From contig NZ_JAGETW010000004.1 in assembly GCF_017571475.1 (NCBI RefSeq), positions 1-64,000 of the forward strand: 64,000 nucleotides of DNA. The letters are read 5' to 3'. A program made the translations under genes and the position numbers. Shown piece after piece: positions 1 to 8,948 of this stretch; the first letter of the stretch is position 1, and every line of letters starts with the position of its first letter. Below the pieces are notes generated by a model, which did not search any database, had not been told where the DNA came from, and saw only the letters and a program-made list of their open reading frames with translations. Origin of the DNA: Thiomicrorhabdus sp. 6S3-12. Its GTDB lineage: Bacteria > Pseudomonadota > Gammaproteobacteria > Thiomicrospirales > Thiomicrospiraceae.

Positions 1-10
1 ACTACCGCTC
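1..10 (-). tRNA. tRNA-Asp, 5' end only (cut by window edge)
   Basis: The first ten bases are the reverse complement of the first ten bases of the complete tRNA-Asp at 184-260, and they follow a tRNA-Val at the same kind of distance. This is the 5' end of a second Asp gene whose remainder lies outside the window, so the array continues as Val-Asp-Val-Asp. Confidence 0.75.
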
Positions 11-19
11 CGAATTGTA

Positions 20-95
20 TGGTGGGTGATACTGGGCTCGAACCAGTGACCCTCGCCTTGTAAGGGCGATGCTCTCCCAACTGAGCTAATCACCC
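20..95 (-). tRNA. tRNA-Val (anticodon UAC), downstream copy
   Basis: A 76-nt cloverleaf read on the minus strand: acceptor GGGTGAT/ATCACCC, D arm with AGCTCAGTTGGGAGAGC, anticodon loop CTTACAA (anticodon UAC), T arm with GGTTCGAGCC, and an encoded 3' CCA. It is identical to the copy at 262-337 by eye. It lies beyond a terminator-like hairpin (151-176), so it may need read-through or its own promoter. Confidence 0.97.
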
Positions 96-106
96 GGAGT
101 GAAGGC

Positions 107-135
107 AAAATACATTGCCTTTCAACCGAATGCAA
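107..135 (-). promoter_or_regulatory. possible internal promoter of the second tRNA-Val/Asp pair
   Basis: Minus strand: TTGCAT (130-135) and TATTTT (107-112) are separated by 17 bases, each matching the sigma-70 hexamers at 4 of 6 positions. Transcription would begin about 5 nt before the mature tRNA-Val. Both boxes overlap small hairpins, so this is only a candidate. Confidence 0.3.
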
Positions 136-150
136 GTTTACGAACTTGCA

Positions 151-176
151 TAAAAAAACGAGTTATAAACTCGTTT
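151..176 (-). terminator. intrinsic terminator after tRNA-Asp
   Basis: Minus strand: an 8-bp stem AACGAGTT/AACTCGTT with a 3-nt loop followed by seven T. It starts 8 nt after the CCA end of tRNA-Asp and precedes the next tRNA-Val. Confidence 0.7.
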
Positions 177-183
177 CAGAAAC

Positions 184-260
184 TGGCGGAGCGGACGGGA
201 TTCGAACCCGCGACCCCCTGCGTGACAGGCAGGTATTCTAACCAGCTGAACTACCGCTCC
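184..260 (-). tRNA. tRNA-Asp (anticodon GUC)
   Basis: A 77-nt cloverleaf on the minus strand: acceptor GGAGCGG/CCGCTCC, anticodon arm CCTGC-CTGTCAC-GCAGG (anticodon GUC), T loop GGTTCGAATCC, encoded CCA. It begins one base after the CCA of the upstream tRNA-Val, so the two are processed from one transcript. Confidence 0.97.
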
Positions 261-261
261 G

Positions 262-337
262 TGGTGGGTGATACTGGGCTCGAACCAGTGACCCTCGCCT
301 TGTAAGGGCGATGCTCTCCCAACTGAGCTAATCACCC
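262..337 (-). tRNA. tRNA-Val (anticodon UAC), promoter-proximal copy
   Basis: A 76-nt tRNA with anticodon UAC and encoded CCA, the first gene of the array. It lies about 50 nt downstream of a perfect consensus promoter at 393-420. Confidence 0.97.
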
Positions 338-392
338 AATTAGACTGGCTTTCAACCGTTTTGGTTAAGTGCCTCGCTAATTGATGTGGCGT

Positions 393-420
393 ATTATAGG
401 GTGTTCGGAGAGCATGTCAA
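393..420 (-). promoter_or_regulatory. sigma-70 promoter of the tRNA array
   Basis: Minus strand: perfect TTGACA (415-420) and perfect TATAAT (393-398), spacer 16 bases, preceded by an A/T-rich stretch and followed by a GC-rich discriminator (ACGCC). This is the pattern of strong stable-RNA promoters subject to stringent control; the control itself is inferred. Confidence 0.88.
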
Positions 421-458
421 ACGTTTTTTAAGACTTTTTTACGGTTTTATTTACCGAC

Positions 459-731
459 TTAATTAACCGCGTCTTTAAGTGCTTTACCTGGCTTGAATTT
501 TGGAACCTTAGCCGCAGGAATCTGCATCTCTTTACCTGTTTGCGGGTTACGACCAGTACGCGCAGCGCGCTCACCAACAGCAAAAGTACCAAAACCTAGA
601 ATGGCAACAGAATCGCCAGAGCTTAGTGCTTTAGTGATCGCGTTAACAGTCGCATCCAATGCTTTACCTGCATCCGCTTTAGTTAGTCCTGATTCTTCTG
701 CGATTGCACTGATTAGTTCAGATTTATTCAT
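459..731 (-). CDS. hupB: DNA-binding protein HU
   Basis: A 90-residue HU-family histone-like protein that bends and compacts DNA as a dimer. It starts [14 protein letters not shown], carries the family signature [21 protein letters not shown] on the DNA-contacting arm, and ends KALKDAVN as HU-beta proteins do. An upstream in-frame ATG would add four residues, but the GGAG ribosome site stands 6 nt before the ATG chosen here and the resulting length equals that of E. coli HU. It follows lon, the same order as lon-hupB in enterobacteria, with its own consensus promoter at 784-813. HU versus IHF is settled by the sequence; alpha versus beta is by context. Confidence 0.96.
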   Translation of the reverse strand: MNKSELISAIAEESGLTKADAGKALDATVNAITKALSSGDSVAILGFGTFAVGERAARTGRNPQTGKEMQIPAAKVPKFKPGKALKDAVN

Positions 732-783
732 CATTTTCTCCATGAGTTTTCGTTTTATAGTATCCAGCTGAAAAGCTTTAGCA

Positions 784-813
784 TTTATAGCAATCTAGAC
801 TCTACAGTGTCAA
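784..813 (-). promoter_or_regulatory. sigma-70 promoter of hup
   Basis: Minus strand: perfect TTGACA (808-813), 18-base spacer, TATAAA (784-789). Transcription would start near 777, giving a leader of about 45 nt before the HU start. Confidence 0.8.
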
Positions 814-836
814 GGAAAAACACCTAAAAACGCCAA

Positions 837-3263
837 TTAATGATGGGCTGAGGCATTTTCAACAGCTGTTTCATGATCCGAATCATTAAATCCCTCTACT
901 GGAGCAGCTTCTGCACCTTCTTGTGGCAGGGCTTCGGGCATCTTTGTCAAGGCGATTTTCAGTACTTCTTCAACCCATTGCACCGGACAGATATTCAATT
1001 CGTTTTTGATTTCCTGAGGCACATCGGCCAAATCACGAACGTTATCTTTCGGAATCAATACCGTCTTAATCCCCCCTCTCAAGGCCGCCAAAAGCTTCTC
1101 TTTTAAACCACCGATCGGCAAAACTTCGCCACGCAATGTAATTTCACCCGTCATGGCCACATCGGCTTTAACCGGCGTATTGGTTAATACAGAGGTAATC
1201 GCCGTACAGATTGCGATACCGGCACTTGGCCCATCTTTCTTGATTGCGCCTTCCGGAAAATGCAGATGTAAATCGAAATTTTCATAAAACTCTTCTTTCA
1301 GACCCAGTTTCGCAGAACGCGAACGAATAACGCTCATCGCCGCCTGTACTGACTCCTGCATGACAGATCCCAACTGACCGGTACTGGACAATTTGCCTTT
1401 TCCAGGCATGGCGGTCGCTTCGATTCGCAGCAAATCCCCGCCGACACGCGTCCAGGCCAGACCTGCCACCTGACCGATACGGTTCTCGTCATCCGCCAGA
1501 CCAATACGATATTTGGCGACGCCCAGATACTCTTCCAGATTATCCTGCTCGACCGCAACCGGTGCTTTTGCCTCGCCGGTATCCAGCTTTTTGACGACTT
1601 TACGGCAAATTTTGGCCAAATCACGCGCTAGAAGGCGCACACCGGCCTCCCGCGTATAGGTTTGAATAATGCCCAGAATCGCCTCTTCGCTGACTTCGAT
1701 TTCGGCTTTTTTCAATCCATGATCTTTAATCGCTTTTGGCAGCAGGTGCTTCTGAGCGATATTCAGTTTTTCCGCCTCGGTATAACCGGCCAGATTGATA
1801 ACTTCCATACGGTCAAGCAAAGCTTCCGGAATATCCATTGAGTTGGATGTCGCGATAAAAAGCACATCCGAAAGATCGTAATCCACTTCCAGATAATGAT
1901 CGTTGAAAGTATGGTTCTGTTCAGGATCCAGTACTTCCAGAAGCGCCGAAGCCGGATCGCCACGCATATCACTGGACATTTTATCGATCTCGTCCAGCAG
2001 GAACAGCGGATTGCGCGTACCGGCAGAATGCATTTTCTGAATAATTTTTCCCGGTAAAGCGCCAATATAGGTCTTACGATGCCCGCGAATCTCGGCTTCA
2101 TCCCTTACACCACCGAGCGCCATACGGACATATTTGCGGTTGGTTGCTTCGGCAATCGACTTAGCCAGCGAAGTTTTACCAACCCCTGGTGGCCCGACCA
2201 GACAAAGAATCGGCCCTTTCATCTTGCGCATACGCTTCTGCACCGCCAGGTACTCAACGATTCGTTCTTTAACCTTTTCCAAACCGTAGTGCTGCTCATC
2301 CAGAATCTTCTGTGCACGATTCAGATCCTTGGAGACGCGGCTGCGTTTTTTCCAAGGCACCTCAAGCAACCAGTCCAGATAATTACGCACAACGGTGGCT
2401 TCCGAAGACTGGGCTGGCATCATTCGCAATTTTTTCAATTCGGATTTGGCCTTGCTTTTAGCTTCTTCAGGCATCCCAACTTCTTCAATCTTCTGAGCCA
2501 ATTGATCCGCTTCACTCATCTCTTCCTCTTCACCGGAGAGTTCATAGTGGATCGCTTTGATTTTTTCGTTCAGATAGTACTCGCGTTGAGTCTTATCCAT
2601 CTGTTTTTTAACGCGGGAGGTGATGCGTCTTTCCGATTCCAGAATTTCCAGCTCGGTTTCCACTATCATCAAAATCTTTTCCAGCCGATCGCTGATGGTC
2701 ACCATTTCAAGAAGTGACTGTTTCATTTCCAGATCAATTGCGATATTGGCGGAAATCAGATCGACCAGTCGGGACGGATCATCTTCGTTTTGCACCGAAC
2801 GTTTGACTTCAGAAGGCACTTTTTTCTTCAAATCCGCATAGGTAGAAAAACGTTCTTTAAGTGCACGAATAAGAACCTTAACATCCAACTGATCACCCTT
2901 TTCGACGGCCATTTCTTCAATATCGCCCAGCAGAACACTGTGATCCATATGCAAGGCGGTCAGGCGAAAGCGCTGAATCCCTTCGACTAAGACCTTAACG
3001 GTACCATCCGGTAACTTAATCAATTGCAGGATATTGGCCATGGTTCCGACCTGATACAGATCTTCCAAGGCAGGGACATCAAGATCCGCACGTTTTTGTG
3101 CTACCAAAAAGATCTTCTTATCCCCGTCCATCGCTTCATTCAAAGCCTGGATCGACTTTTCACGCCCGACAAAAAGCGGCATGACATTTCCGGGAAATAC
3201 CACTACATCCCTTAGAGGCAAAACTAACACATTCATTTTCATACTGATTTGATCCATATCCAT
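837..3263 (-). CDS. lon: ATP-dependent protease Lon
   Basis: Cytoplasmic AAA+ serine protease that degrades misfolded and short-lived regulatory proteins. From the chosen start it has 808 residues (784 in E. coli). The N-terminal substrate-recognition domain begins with LPLRDVVVFPG, Walker A GPPGVGKT is at 357-364, Walker B FLLDEIDK follows, and the catalytic dyad is Ser680 in KDGPSAG with Lys723 in GGLKEK. The C-terminal tail is slightly longer than in E. coli and acidic. Several in-frame ATGs crowd the start; I chose the one 8 nt after an AAGGGA ribosome site. It lies between clpX and hup, and a clpX terminator upstream indicates that it is transcribed separately. Confidence 0.97.
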   Translation of the reverse strand: MDMDQISMKMNVLVLPLRDVVVFPGNVMPLFVGREKSIQALNEAMDGDKKIFLVAQKRADLDVPALEDLYQVGTMANILQLIKLPDGTVKVLVEGIQRFRLTALHMDHSVLLGDIEEMAVEKGDQLDVKVLIRALKERFSTYADLKKKVPSEVKRSVQNEDDPSRLVDLISANIAIDLEMKQSLLEMVTISDRLEKILMIVETELEILESERRITSRVKKQMDKTQREYYLNEKIKAIHYELSGEEEEMSEADQLAQKIEEVGMPEEAKSKAKSELKKLRMMPAQSSEATVVRNYLDWLLEVPWKKRSRVSKDLNRAQKILDEQHYGLEKVKERIVEYLAVQKRMRKMKGPILCLVGPPGVGKTSLAKSIAEATNRKYVRMALGGVRDEAEIRGHRKTYIGALPGKIIQKMHSAGTRNPLFLLDEIDKMSSDMRGDPASALLEVLDPEQNHTFNDHYLEVDYDLSDVLFIATSNSMDIPEALLDRMEVINLAGYTEAEKLNIAQKHLLPKAIKDHGLKKAEIEVSEEAILGIIQTYTREAGVRLLARDLAKICRKVVKKLDTGEAKAPVAVEQDNLEEYLGVAKYRIGLADDENRIGQVAGLAWTRVGGDLLRIEATAMPGKGKLSSTGQLGSVMQESVQAAMSVIRSRSAKLGLKEEFYENFDLHLHFPEGAIKKDGPSAGIAICTAITSVLTNTPVKADVAMTGEITLRGEVLPIGGLKEKLLAALRGGIKTVLIPKDNVRDLADVPQEIKNELNICPVQWVEEVLKIALTKMPEALPQEGAEAAPVEGFNDSDHETAVENASAHH

Positions 3264-3353
3264 CGCTCTCATCCCTTTTGTTTTTATTATTTTCCCACCC
3301 GTCCGATTCCTCTATTGGACGCAAGATAATTAAGTTGAATTTGCCCCTGATAG

Positions 3354-3379
3354 CAAAAAACCCAGCCAAAGCCGGGTTT
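3354..3379 (-). terminator. intrinsic terminator of clpP-clpX
   Basis: Minus strand: stem AACCCGGC/GCTGGGTT (one G-U pair), 4-nt loop, followed by six T. It begins about 50 nt after the clpX stop. Confidence 0.8.
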
Positions 3380-3431
3380 TGAGGTTCAAAACGCAATGCA
3401 ACCGTTGGTCCACAATCAAGAAATCGATCGC

Positions 3432-4685
3432 TTACTCGCTTGCCGCTTTTTGCTCTGACTCTTTATAAACCAGCATTGGCGTCTTTTTACCTAGCACGAC
3501 TGCTTTATTGATAATGACTTTTTCAACATTTTTCAAGCTTGGCAGGTCATACATTGTTTCAAGAAGAATTTGTTCAAGAATCGAACGCAGTCCACGCGCA
3601 CCGGTTTTACGGGCAATCGCCAGAGATGAAATCTCTTCCACCGCATCCTTACGGAACTGCAATTCAACACCTTCAAGTTCAAACATTTTCTGGAACTGTT
3701 TAACCAAGGCGTTTTTAGGCTCGGTCAAAATCTGCACCAGCGCCTTGATATCCAACTCTTCAAGCGAAGCGATCATCGGCAAACGACCGACGAATTCCGG
3801 AATCAGACCGAACTTGACCAGATCTTCCGGCTCGATCTGCTTGAACTTGTCCGACAATGTCGGCTTGTTGTCGCTGGAACGAACAGTAGCCGAGAAACCG
3901 ATACCGGTATCGGTTTCGGTTCTCTGCTCGACAATACGGTCCAGCCCTTCAAAAGCACCACCGACAATAAACAGAATTTTCGACGTATCGACCTGAATCA
4001 GTTCCTGATTAGGGTGTTTTCGACCACCGTGCGGAGGGACAGATGCCACCGTACCTTCAATTAATTTCAGTAACGCCTGCTGAACACCCTCACCGGATAC
4101 GTCTCGGGTAATCGAAGGGTTCTCCGATTTACGGGTAATCTTGTCGATTTCATCGATATAGATAATACCGCGTTCCGCTTTTTCCGGATCGTTGTCGCAA
4201 CGCTGCAACAGTTTCAGCAGAATACTTTCGACATCTTCACCCACATAACCCGCTTCTGTAAGCGTAGTGGCGTCCGCCATGGCAAAAGGCACATCCAGAA
4301 GTCGTGCCAATGTCTGCGCCAGCAAAGTCTTACCTGATCCTGTCGGACCGATCAGCAAAATATTACTCTTAGTCAGCTCAACATCATCTTTAACATGCGA
4401 TGTTTGCAGACGCTTGTAATGGTTATAAACCGCTACCGACAAAACCTTTTTCGCCTGTTCCTGGCCGATAACGTAATCGTCCAGAGTCGTTTTAATCTCA
4501 TGCGGCGTCGGAAGATTCTGCAGATCCAGCTCGGTGAAATCGCTGTGTCCGAACTCTTCATCAAGAATATCGTTACAGAGTTCGACACATTCGTCACAAA
4601 TATATACAGATGGCCCCGCAATCAGCTTGCGAACCTCTTCTTGCCCTTTCCCGCAGAAGGAACATTTTAGATTTTCATCACTCAT
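3432..4685 (-). CDS. clpX: ClpXP ATP-binding subunit ClpX
   Basis: AAA+ unfoldase that recognises tagged or damaged proteins and threads them into ClpP. The 417 residues show the N-terminal zinc-binding domain with Cys8, Cys11, Cys30 and Cys33, Walker A GPTGSGKT at 113-120, Walker [10 protein letters not shown], the GYVGEDVE pore-1 motif, and the IGF-type ClpP-docking region (TGIGFSA). The start has a GGTGG ribosome site. It begins 17 nt after clpP and is co-transcribed with it. Confidence 0.98.
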   Translation of the reverse strand: MSDENLKCSFCGKGQEEVRKLIAGPSVYICDECVELCNDILDEEFGHSDFTELDLQNLPTPHEIKTTLDDYVIGQEQAKKVLSVAVYNHYKRLQTSHVKDDVELTKSNILLIGPTGSGKTLLAQTLARLLDVPFAMADATTLTEAGYVGEDVESILLKLLQRCDNDPEKAERGIIYIDEIDKITRKSENPSITRDVSGEGVQQALLKLIEGTVASVPPHGGRKHPNQELIQVDTSKILFIVGGAFEGLDRIVEQRTETDTGIGFSATVRSSDNKPTLSDKFKQIEPEDLVKFGLIPEFVGRLPMIASLEELDIKALVQILTEPKNALVKQFQKMFELEGVELQFRKDAVEEISSLAIARKTGARGLRSILEQILLETMYDLPSLKNVEKVIINKAVVLGKKTPMLVYKESEQKAASE

Positions 4686-4702
4686 TTTCTACCACCCGAG
4701 AA

Positions 4703-5302
4703 TTAGCGCTCACTGAGAACTTTATCGATCAAACCGTATTCACAAGCCGCATCCGCACTTAAGAAGTTATCACGATCCGTATCTTTTTCAATTGTTTTAA
4801 TATCCTGCCCGGTATGATCGGCCAACGCCTGATTTAAACGTTTTTTAATATCCAGAATTTCTTGTGCATGGATCTGGATATCACTGGCCTGACCTTGAAA
4901 ACCGCCCAATGGCTGATGGATCATCACTCTTGAATTAGGCAAAGCATAACGCTTACCTTTAGTTCCGGCCGACAAAAGGAAAGCGCCCATACTTGCTGCC
5001 TGCCCGATACACATGGTACTGACGTCAGGCTTGATGAAACGCATCGTATCATAAATCGCCATACCGGCTGTGACGCTGCCGCCTGGAGAATTGATATACA
5101 AACTGATGTCTTTGTCAGGATTTTCAGATTCAAGGAATAACAACTGCGCGACAATCAAATTAGCCATATGATCTTCGACAGGCCCTACCAGAAAAATTAC
5201 CCGCTCTTTTAGCAGACGGGAATAAATGTCGAATGATCGTTCCCCACGGCTGGTCTGTTCAATAACCATTGGGATTAATGCGTTTTGAATCGAACTATCC
5301 AT
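4703..5302 (-). CDS. clpP: ATP-dependent Clp protease proteolytic subunit ClpP
   Basis: Serine peptidase that forms the double-heptamer chamber of ClpXP. The catalytic triad is Ser104 (GQAASMGA), His129 (VMIHQPLGG) and Asp178. Its 199 residues are close to the E. coli precursor length, with a short N-terminal segment of the kind that is autocatalytically removed. Order tig, clpP, clpX, lon, hup is the classic gammaproteobacterial cluster. No clear heat-shock promoter could be identified upstream. Confidence 0.98.
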   Translation of the reverse strand: MDSSIQNALIPMVIEQTSRGERSFDIYSRLLKERVIFLVGPVEDHMANLIVAQLLFLESENPDKDISLYINSPGGSVTAGMAIYDTMRFIKPDVSTMCIGQAASMGAFLLSAGTKGKRYALPNSRVMIHQPLGGFQGQASDIQIHAQEILDIKKRLNQALADHTGQDIKTIEKDTDRDNFLSADAACEYGLIDKVLSER

Positions 5303-5469
5303 AAATCTCTATGTATCCTTTAGGCAATTTTTTATTTTTTCCCCGCAAAAGTATGCCAGCCTGTTTGCAAGGTTTCCGTTTTCGGCAAGATCAAAAGCCG
5401 ATAACACTCCAAAATCACTCAAAGTGCTTTCAACCCCTTGTTTTCAGCTATCTTAGCTTTTTTACGGGC

Positions 5470-5530
5470 AAAAAAAAACTTAACCTCGATGACAAATCAA
5501 AGATTACATCACCAAGATTAAGTTTTTTTG
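5470..5530 (-). terminator. intrinsic terminator of tig
   Basis: A perfect 12-bp inverted repeat (5472-5483 with 5518-5529) ending in a long T run on the minus strand, with a 34-nt loop holding weaker internal pairing. A second hairpin with an 8-bp stem (5553-5560 with 5566-5573) lies just after the tig stop without a T tract, and probably protects the 3' end. Confidence 0.7.
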
Positions 5531-5583
5531 TGGTTTTACTTTAGATTCCTGGTGGCGGAAAATTATTCCGCCAAAGGTAAAGC

Positions 5584-6903
5584 TTAACCCGCGAAGTTAC
5601 GATTCAGAACTTCTTCGAAAGATTTGCTGACTTCAGAAACCTTCGCTTGCTCTTTAACCATTTCAGCAACTTTGTTTTCTACCAGTACTGAACGGATCTC
5701 GAAACGAGCACCTGGGTTTTGCGCATACCACTTGATCACTTCTTCAGGATCTTCATAAGATGACGCCTGTTCAGAGATGTAGGCTTCAACTTCTTCGTCC
5801 GAGGCTTCAAGGCTGTTCGCTTTGATGATATCACCAAGGATCAAACCAAGCTTAACGCGTTTCTTGGCATCTTCTTCAAACATTGACGCTTCCAGTTTAA
5901 CATCTTCAGCTTGCATACCTTGCTGCTGCATATTCTGAAGCGCACGATCCATAAGACCTTTAACTTCCTGATCAACCAGCGACTTAGGCATTTCAACATC
6001 AACCACCTGCTGAAGTGCTTCCAGTACAGCAGTACGGTTATGAGCTTCAACAGCACGATCAAGTTCTTTGGTCATGCTCTCTTTGATCTCATTCTTCAAC
6101 GCTTCTTCGGTACCTTCTTCAACACCGAACGATTTAACGAATTCTTCGTCGATATCAGGAAGTTGCTTGGTTGAAATCGAGTGAACAGTGATATCAAAAG
6201 TTGCCGCTTTACCTTTCAGGTTTTCAGCATGGTACTCTTCTGGGAAAGTAACTTCGATAGTTTTCTCTTCACCTTTTTTCATACCAACGATTCCGTCTTC
6301 AAAACCAGGAATCATGCGGCCAGAACCGATTTCAAGCGGAACGTTTTCAGCAGAACCGCCTTCAAAGGCTTCACCGTCTACTTTACCGACGAAATCGATA
6401 ATTACCTGCTCGCCTTTTTTCACTTTCTTAGCGGCACTCTTAGAAGGCTTCCACGCCATACGTTGTTCACGCAGACGGTTAACCATAGTGTCGACATCTT
6501 CATCAGTCACTTCAGACTTAATAACTTCCGCTTCAACAGAAGAGAATTCAGGAAGAGTGATTTCCGGATAAACTTCGAAACGCGCAATGAAAGTCACTTC
6601 GTTGTCGTTATCTTTCAGATCGTCAAATAGCGGATAACCAGCTACCTGCAAAGACTCTTGCTCGACCGCATCATAAAATGCTTTCTGTAGAGCTTCGCCC
6701 ATAAGCTCTTGACGAACTTCAGCACCATGACGTTGTTTCACCAGTTTCATCGGAACTTTTCCAGGACGGAAACCGTCGATGCGAACTTTACGGCGGATTT
6801 CGTTTAAACGTTTTTCAACTTTTGCAGCCATATCTTCGGTTGCGAAAGTCACTGTCATTTTGTGTTCAAGGCCTTGTTCCGGCTTTTCTACAGTTACTTG
6901 CAT
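5584..6903 (-). CDS. tig: trigger factor (ribosome-associated chaperone)
   Basis: Ribosome-bound chaperone and prolyl isomerase that receives nascent chains. Its 439 residues fit the family. It shows the ribosome-docking signature DGFRPGKVP near residue 45, an FKBP-type domain at about 155-245 (EGGSAENVPLEIGSG, GFEDGIVGMKKGE), and the alpha-helical C-terminal arms. The start at MQVTVEK aligns with E. coli MQVSVE; an in-frame ATG four codons upstream is less likely. It precedes clpP in the same direction, separated by a terminator. Confidence 0.97.
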   Translation of the reverse strand: MQVTVEKPEQGLEHKMTVTFATEDMAAKVEKRLNEIRRKVRIDGFRPGKVPMKLVKQRHGAEVRQELMGEALQKAFYDAVEQESLQVAGYPLFDDLKDNDNEVTFIARFEVYPEITLPEFSSVEAEVIKSEVTDEDVDTMVNRLREQRMAWKPSKSAAKKVKKGEQVIIDFVGKVDGEAFEGGSAENVPLEIGSGRMIPGFEDGIVGMKKGEEKTIEVTFPEEYHAENLKGKAATFDITVHSISTKQLPDIDEEFVKSFGVEEGTEEALKNEIKESMTKELDRAVEAHNRTAVLEALQQVVDVEMPKSLVDQEVKGLMDRALQNMQQQGMQAEDVKLEASMFEEDAKKRVKLGLILGDIIKANSLEASDEEVEAYISEQASSYEDPEEVIKWYAQNPGARFEIRSVLVENKVAEMVKEQAKVSEVSKSFEEVLNRNFAG

Positions 6904-7201
6904 TTTATTTCTCAAAGTTCAAAGTTAATTCAAATTAACCGACCGCCTTCTGATTTCTCAGGCAGCACGGAGCAAATTTAGGGACAAAATTATACTGACT
7001 AAACAATGAAAATTAAAGCAAAAGAATAAAACCCTTGAAAAAACAACAACAAAAGTCCTGTAATCAAAATTTCAACAACAAAAGTTTAATGCTAAAATAG
7101 CGCCAAATTGTGTATCCGAGCTCAATTAAGCGGAAAACAACACAAGAAAGGTTTAAATAAAATTCAAAACTCCACGAGTTTCTAACCGAGGTTTACTTAA
7201 T

Positions 7202-7411
7202 ATGTCAGTAGAAAAAATCGTTCTATTATTAGCGGGTACTATGGTTCTGGCCGGCTCTATCCTTACTGTTTACCATGCGCCGGAATGGGTATATCTAACC
7301 GGTTTTGTCGGCGCAAACCTGCTGTTTGCCGGTATGACGGGATTCTGTCCGATGGTGAAAATCCTGCGCAAATTCGGTGTTAAAAGCGGTAACGCCTTCC
7401 ACCGCTCATAA
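7202..7411 (+). CDS. small DUF2892-type inner membrane protein
   Basis: A 69-residue protein with two hydrophobic segments (about 5-23 and 28-48) and the FCPMVKIL motif typical of DUF2892/YgaP-like membrane proteins. The family often includes a rhodanese partner, but none is attached here. It is a single-gene unit: a possible -10 (TAAAAT at 7093-7098) lies about 100 nt upstream, and a strong terminator follows. Its function is unknown. The start is preceded by CGAGGTTTACTTAAT, giving a GAGG ribosome site 9 nt upstream. Confidence 0.85.
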   Translation: MSVEKIVLLLAGTMVLAGSILTVYHAPEWVYLTGFVGANLLFAGMTGFCPMVKILRKFGVKSGNAFHRS

Positions 7412-7453
7412 TTGCGAATTCGGAAGTTTCAGATCGTTTACAAACAGCGATCA

Positions 7454-7487
7454 TAAAAAAACCGCTCAATTACGAGCGGTTTTTTAT
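7454..7487. terminator. bidirectional intrinsic terminator
   Basis: Stem ACCGCTC (7461-7467)/GAGCGGT (7474-7480) with a 6-nt loop, A run on the left and T run on the right. It can stop the DUF2892 gene from the left and the lipoprotein gene at 7520 from the right. Confidence 0.88.
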
Positions 7488-7519
7488 TTTCCAACGTATT
7501 GAAGAACAACAGCAACTGG

Positions 7520-8677
7520 CTATTTCATAATCCCCATAAAATGCAGCACCTCGAAAGTAATCGCTCCTTCAGCCAGGTTATTATCCCGCTGATAGCGACT
7601 TAACGTCTTGGCTGTATTCGGCCCCCACAAGCCATCGATAACATCAAGATCGTTTGGCGGGCTAGGTTTCAGATACCCTTCTTTCTCAAGCACAATTTGA
7701 ATACGCTTGACCAACTCTTCGCTTCTTTCCGCCTTACAGACCACTTTGCGCGTTTCCGTGCGAGCCTCTTCGATCTTGACGCGTTTTTCAACGGTTTCGT
7801 ATTTTGCCGCCGAAGTTACCTGCATCGTTTTCGGTTTGGCAATCAACTCCTTGGAAGTGACTGTTTTATACTTGGCCGGGATTGTTTTATAAACGACTTT
7901 TTCAGGCTCAACCAGTACTTTGCGCTGAACTTTTTTGGTTTCGGCCGGAATCAACTCCTTGGTAACCGATTTGGCCTTAACCAGCTTTTTCTGTTTAACG
8001 GTTTTATATTCATCTGCAACTTTAACCAGGCAGCGATATTCACCGTCTTTCAAAGTTGCACCCGGAGAAGTTTTAAAACACGGCTGCCACTCTTCGTAGC
8101 CATCCTTAACCTTAATACGAACATCGCGAATTTCATATTCGGCCGGAACCGACACCCATCGTTCACGGGCAGGCGTAACAACAATTTCTTCAGTTACAGT
8201 TTTATATTTGGCCGGAACCACCTTATCGACTAACTTCTGTTCAGGCTCAATCTCGATTCGTTTTTCAACCGTTTTATATTCGGCAGGTTCGAATTCCTGA
8301 TGTGTTGACTCCGGCTCGACCAGAATACGCTCTTTATCAATGCGATACTGAGCAGGAATAGTCAGTTGTGCCGTACATGCCTTATAAATTCGCCCATCGA
8401 TATTGCCGGCAATCGACGAATCATCGATTGTCATAGCCTCAGGCTGCGTCTGCTGTTTTTTCAATAAAGCGAATACTTCCGCTTGTTTCTTCTGTCGCGA
8501 CTGCTCCGCCAGAATCCTCTCGCGCTCTTCCGCCTTGGCTTTTGCAATCAATAAATCGATATCTGCGGGAGAAACAACCTCTTTTTTCGTCTCTTCCTGC
8601 TGAACCTGATCCGATGGCACACACCCGAATAATCCCGTTATCGTTAAGGAAAGCGCCGTCAATTTAAAAAGTTTCAT
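7520..8677 (-). CDS. repeat lipoprotein with C-terminal peptidoglycan-binding domain
   Basis: Predicted lipoprotein of 385 residues: signal peptide with lipidation site Cys19 (LFGC), a charged helical stretch at about 38-78, then a repeated beta-type unit built on PA-x-Y-K-T-V. Units begin at residues 108, 131, 155, 178, 221, 244, 267 and 290, a regular period of 23 with one gap. The C-terminal 65 residues (LVKRIQIVLEKEGYL, DGLWGPNTAKTLSRYQ) form a PG_binding_1 domain. This suggests a protein anchored in the outer membrane and gripping the cell wall. A few proteins with similar PAEYKTV repeats occur in other gammaproteobacteria, from memory; I know no defined function. It stands alone. Confidence 0.85.
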   Translation of the reverse strand: MKLFKLTALSLTITGLFGCVPSDQVQQEETKKEVVSPADIDLLIAKAKAEERERILAEQSRQKKQAEVFALLKKQQTQPEAMTIDDSSIAGNIDGRIYKACTAQLTIPAQYRIDKERILVEPESTHQEFEPAEYKTVEKRIEIEPEQKLVDKVVPAKYKTVTEEIVVTPARERWVSVPAEYEIRDVRIKVKDGYEEWQPCFKTSPGATLKDGEYRCLVKVADEYKTVKQKKLVKAKSVTKELIPAETKKVQRKVLVEPEKVVYKTIPAKYKTVTSKELIAKPKTMQVTSAAKYETVEKRVKIEEARTETRKVVCKAERSEELVKRIQIVLEKEGYLKPSPPNDLDVIDGLWGPNTAKTLSRYQRDNNLAEGAITFEVLHFMGIMK

Positions 8678-8883
8678 CCGTTAAATACCTTATTGATTTT
8701 AACCATCACCGTATTCTAACTGATACCGGCGCAAAATAAATCTCATTCCCGGTTATTAGATAATTTGTTTTGTTTTTGCTTCCACTTATATGAAATTCAA
8801 GGCAAAGGAGCTATTGTTTGTTTTTATTAAATGTATGATGGGGTAATAACTCTACGCATCATTAGATTCATTGTGCCGAATAT

Positions 8884-8925
8884 AAAAAAAGCCGCTTGAG
8901 CGTTGAGTTCTCAAGCGGCTTTAAT
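8884..8925 (-). terminator. intrinsic terminator of acnB
   Basis: A perfect 13-bp stem (8888-8900 with 8910-8922), 9-nt loop, and a T run on the minus strand, about 25 nt after the acnB stop. Confidence 0.9.
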
Positions 8926-8948
8926 CGCCAACGAAAATGCTGTATGGA

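Noticed and set aside
2079-2717. 212-residue plus-strand ORF opposite lon
   Set aside because: It is the antisense of the Lon ATPase region, Phe/Gln/His-rich with no domain.
5303-5400. Possible sigma-32 promoter upstream of clpP
   Set aside because: CTTGCCG and CTTGCAA stretches exist, but no -10 resembling CCCCAT lies at the right distance, so I do not call it.
5311-5544. 77-residue plus-strand ORF between clpP and tig
   Set aside because: It covers the clpP upstream region and runs into the tig terminator; composition is low-complexity, it has no convincing ribosome site and no family resemblance.
7520-8677. CRISPR or DNA tandem repeat in the lipoprotein gene
   Set aside because: The periodicity is at protein level (23 residues) and the DNA copies have diverged; there are no identical spaced repeats.
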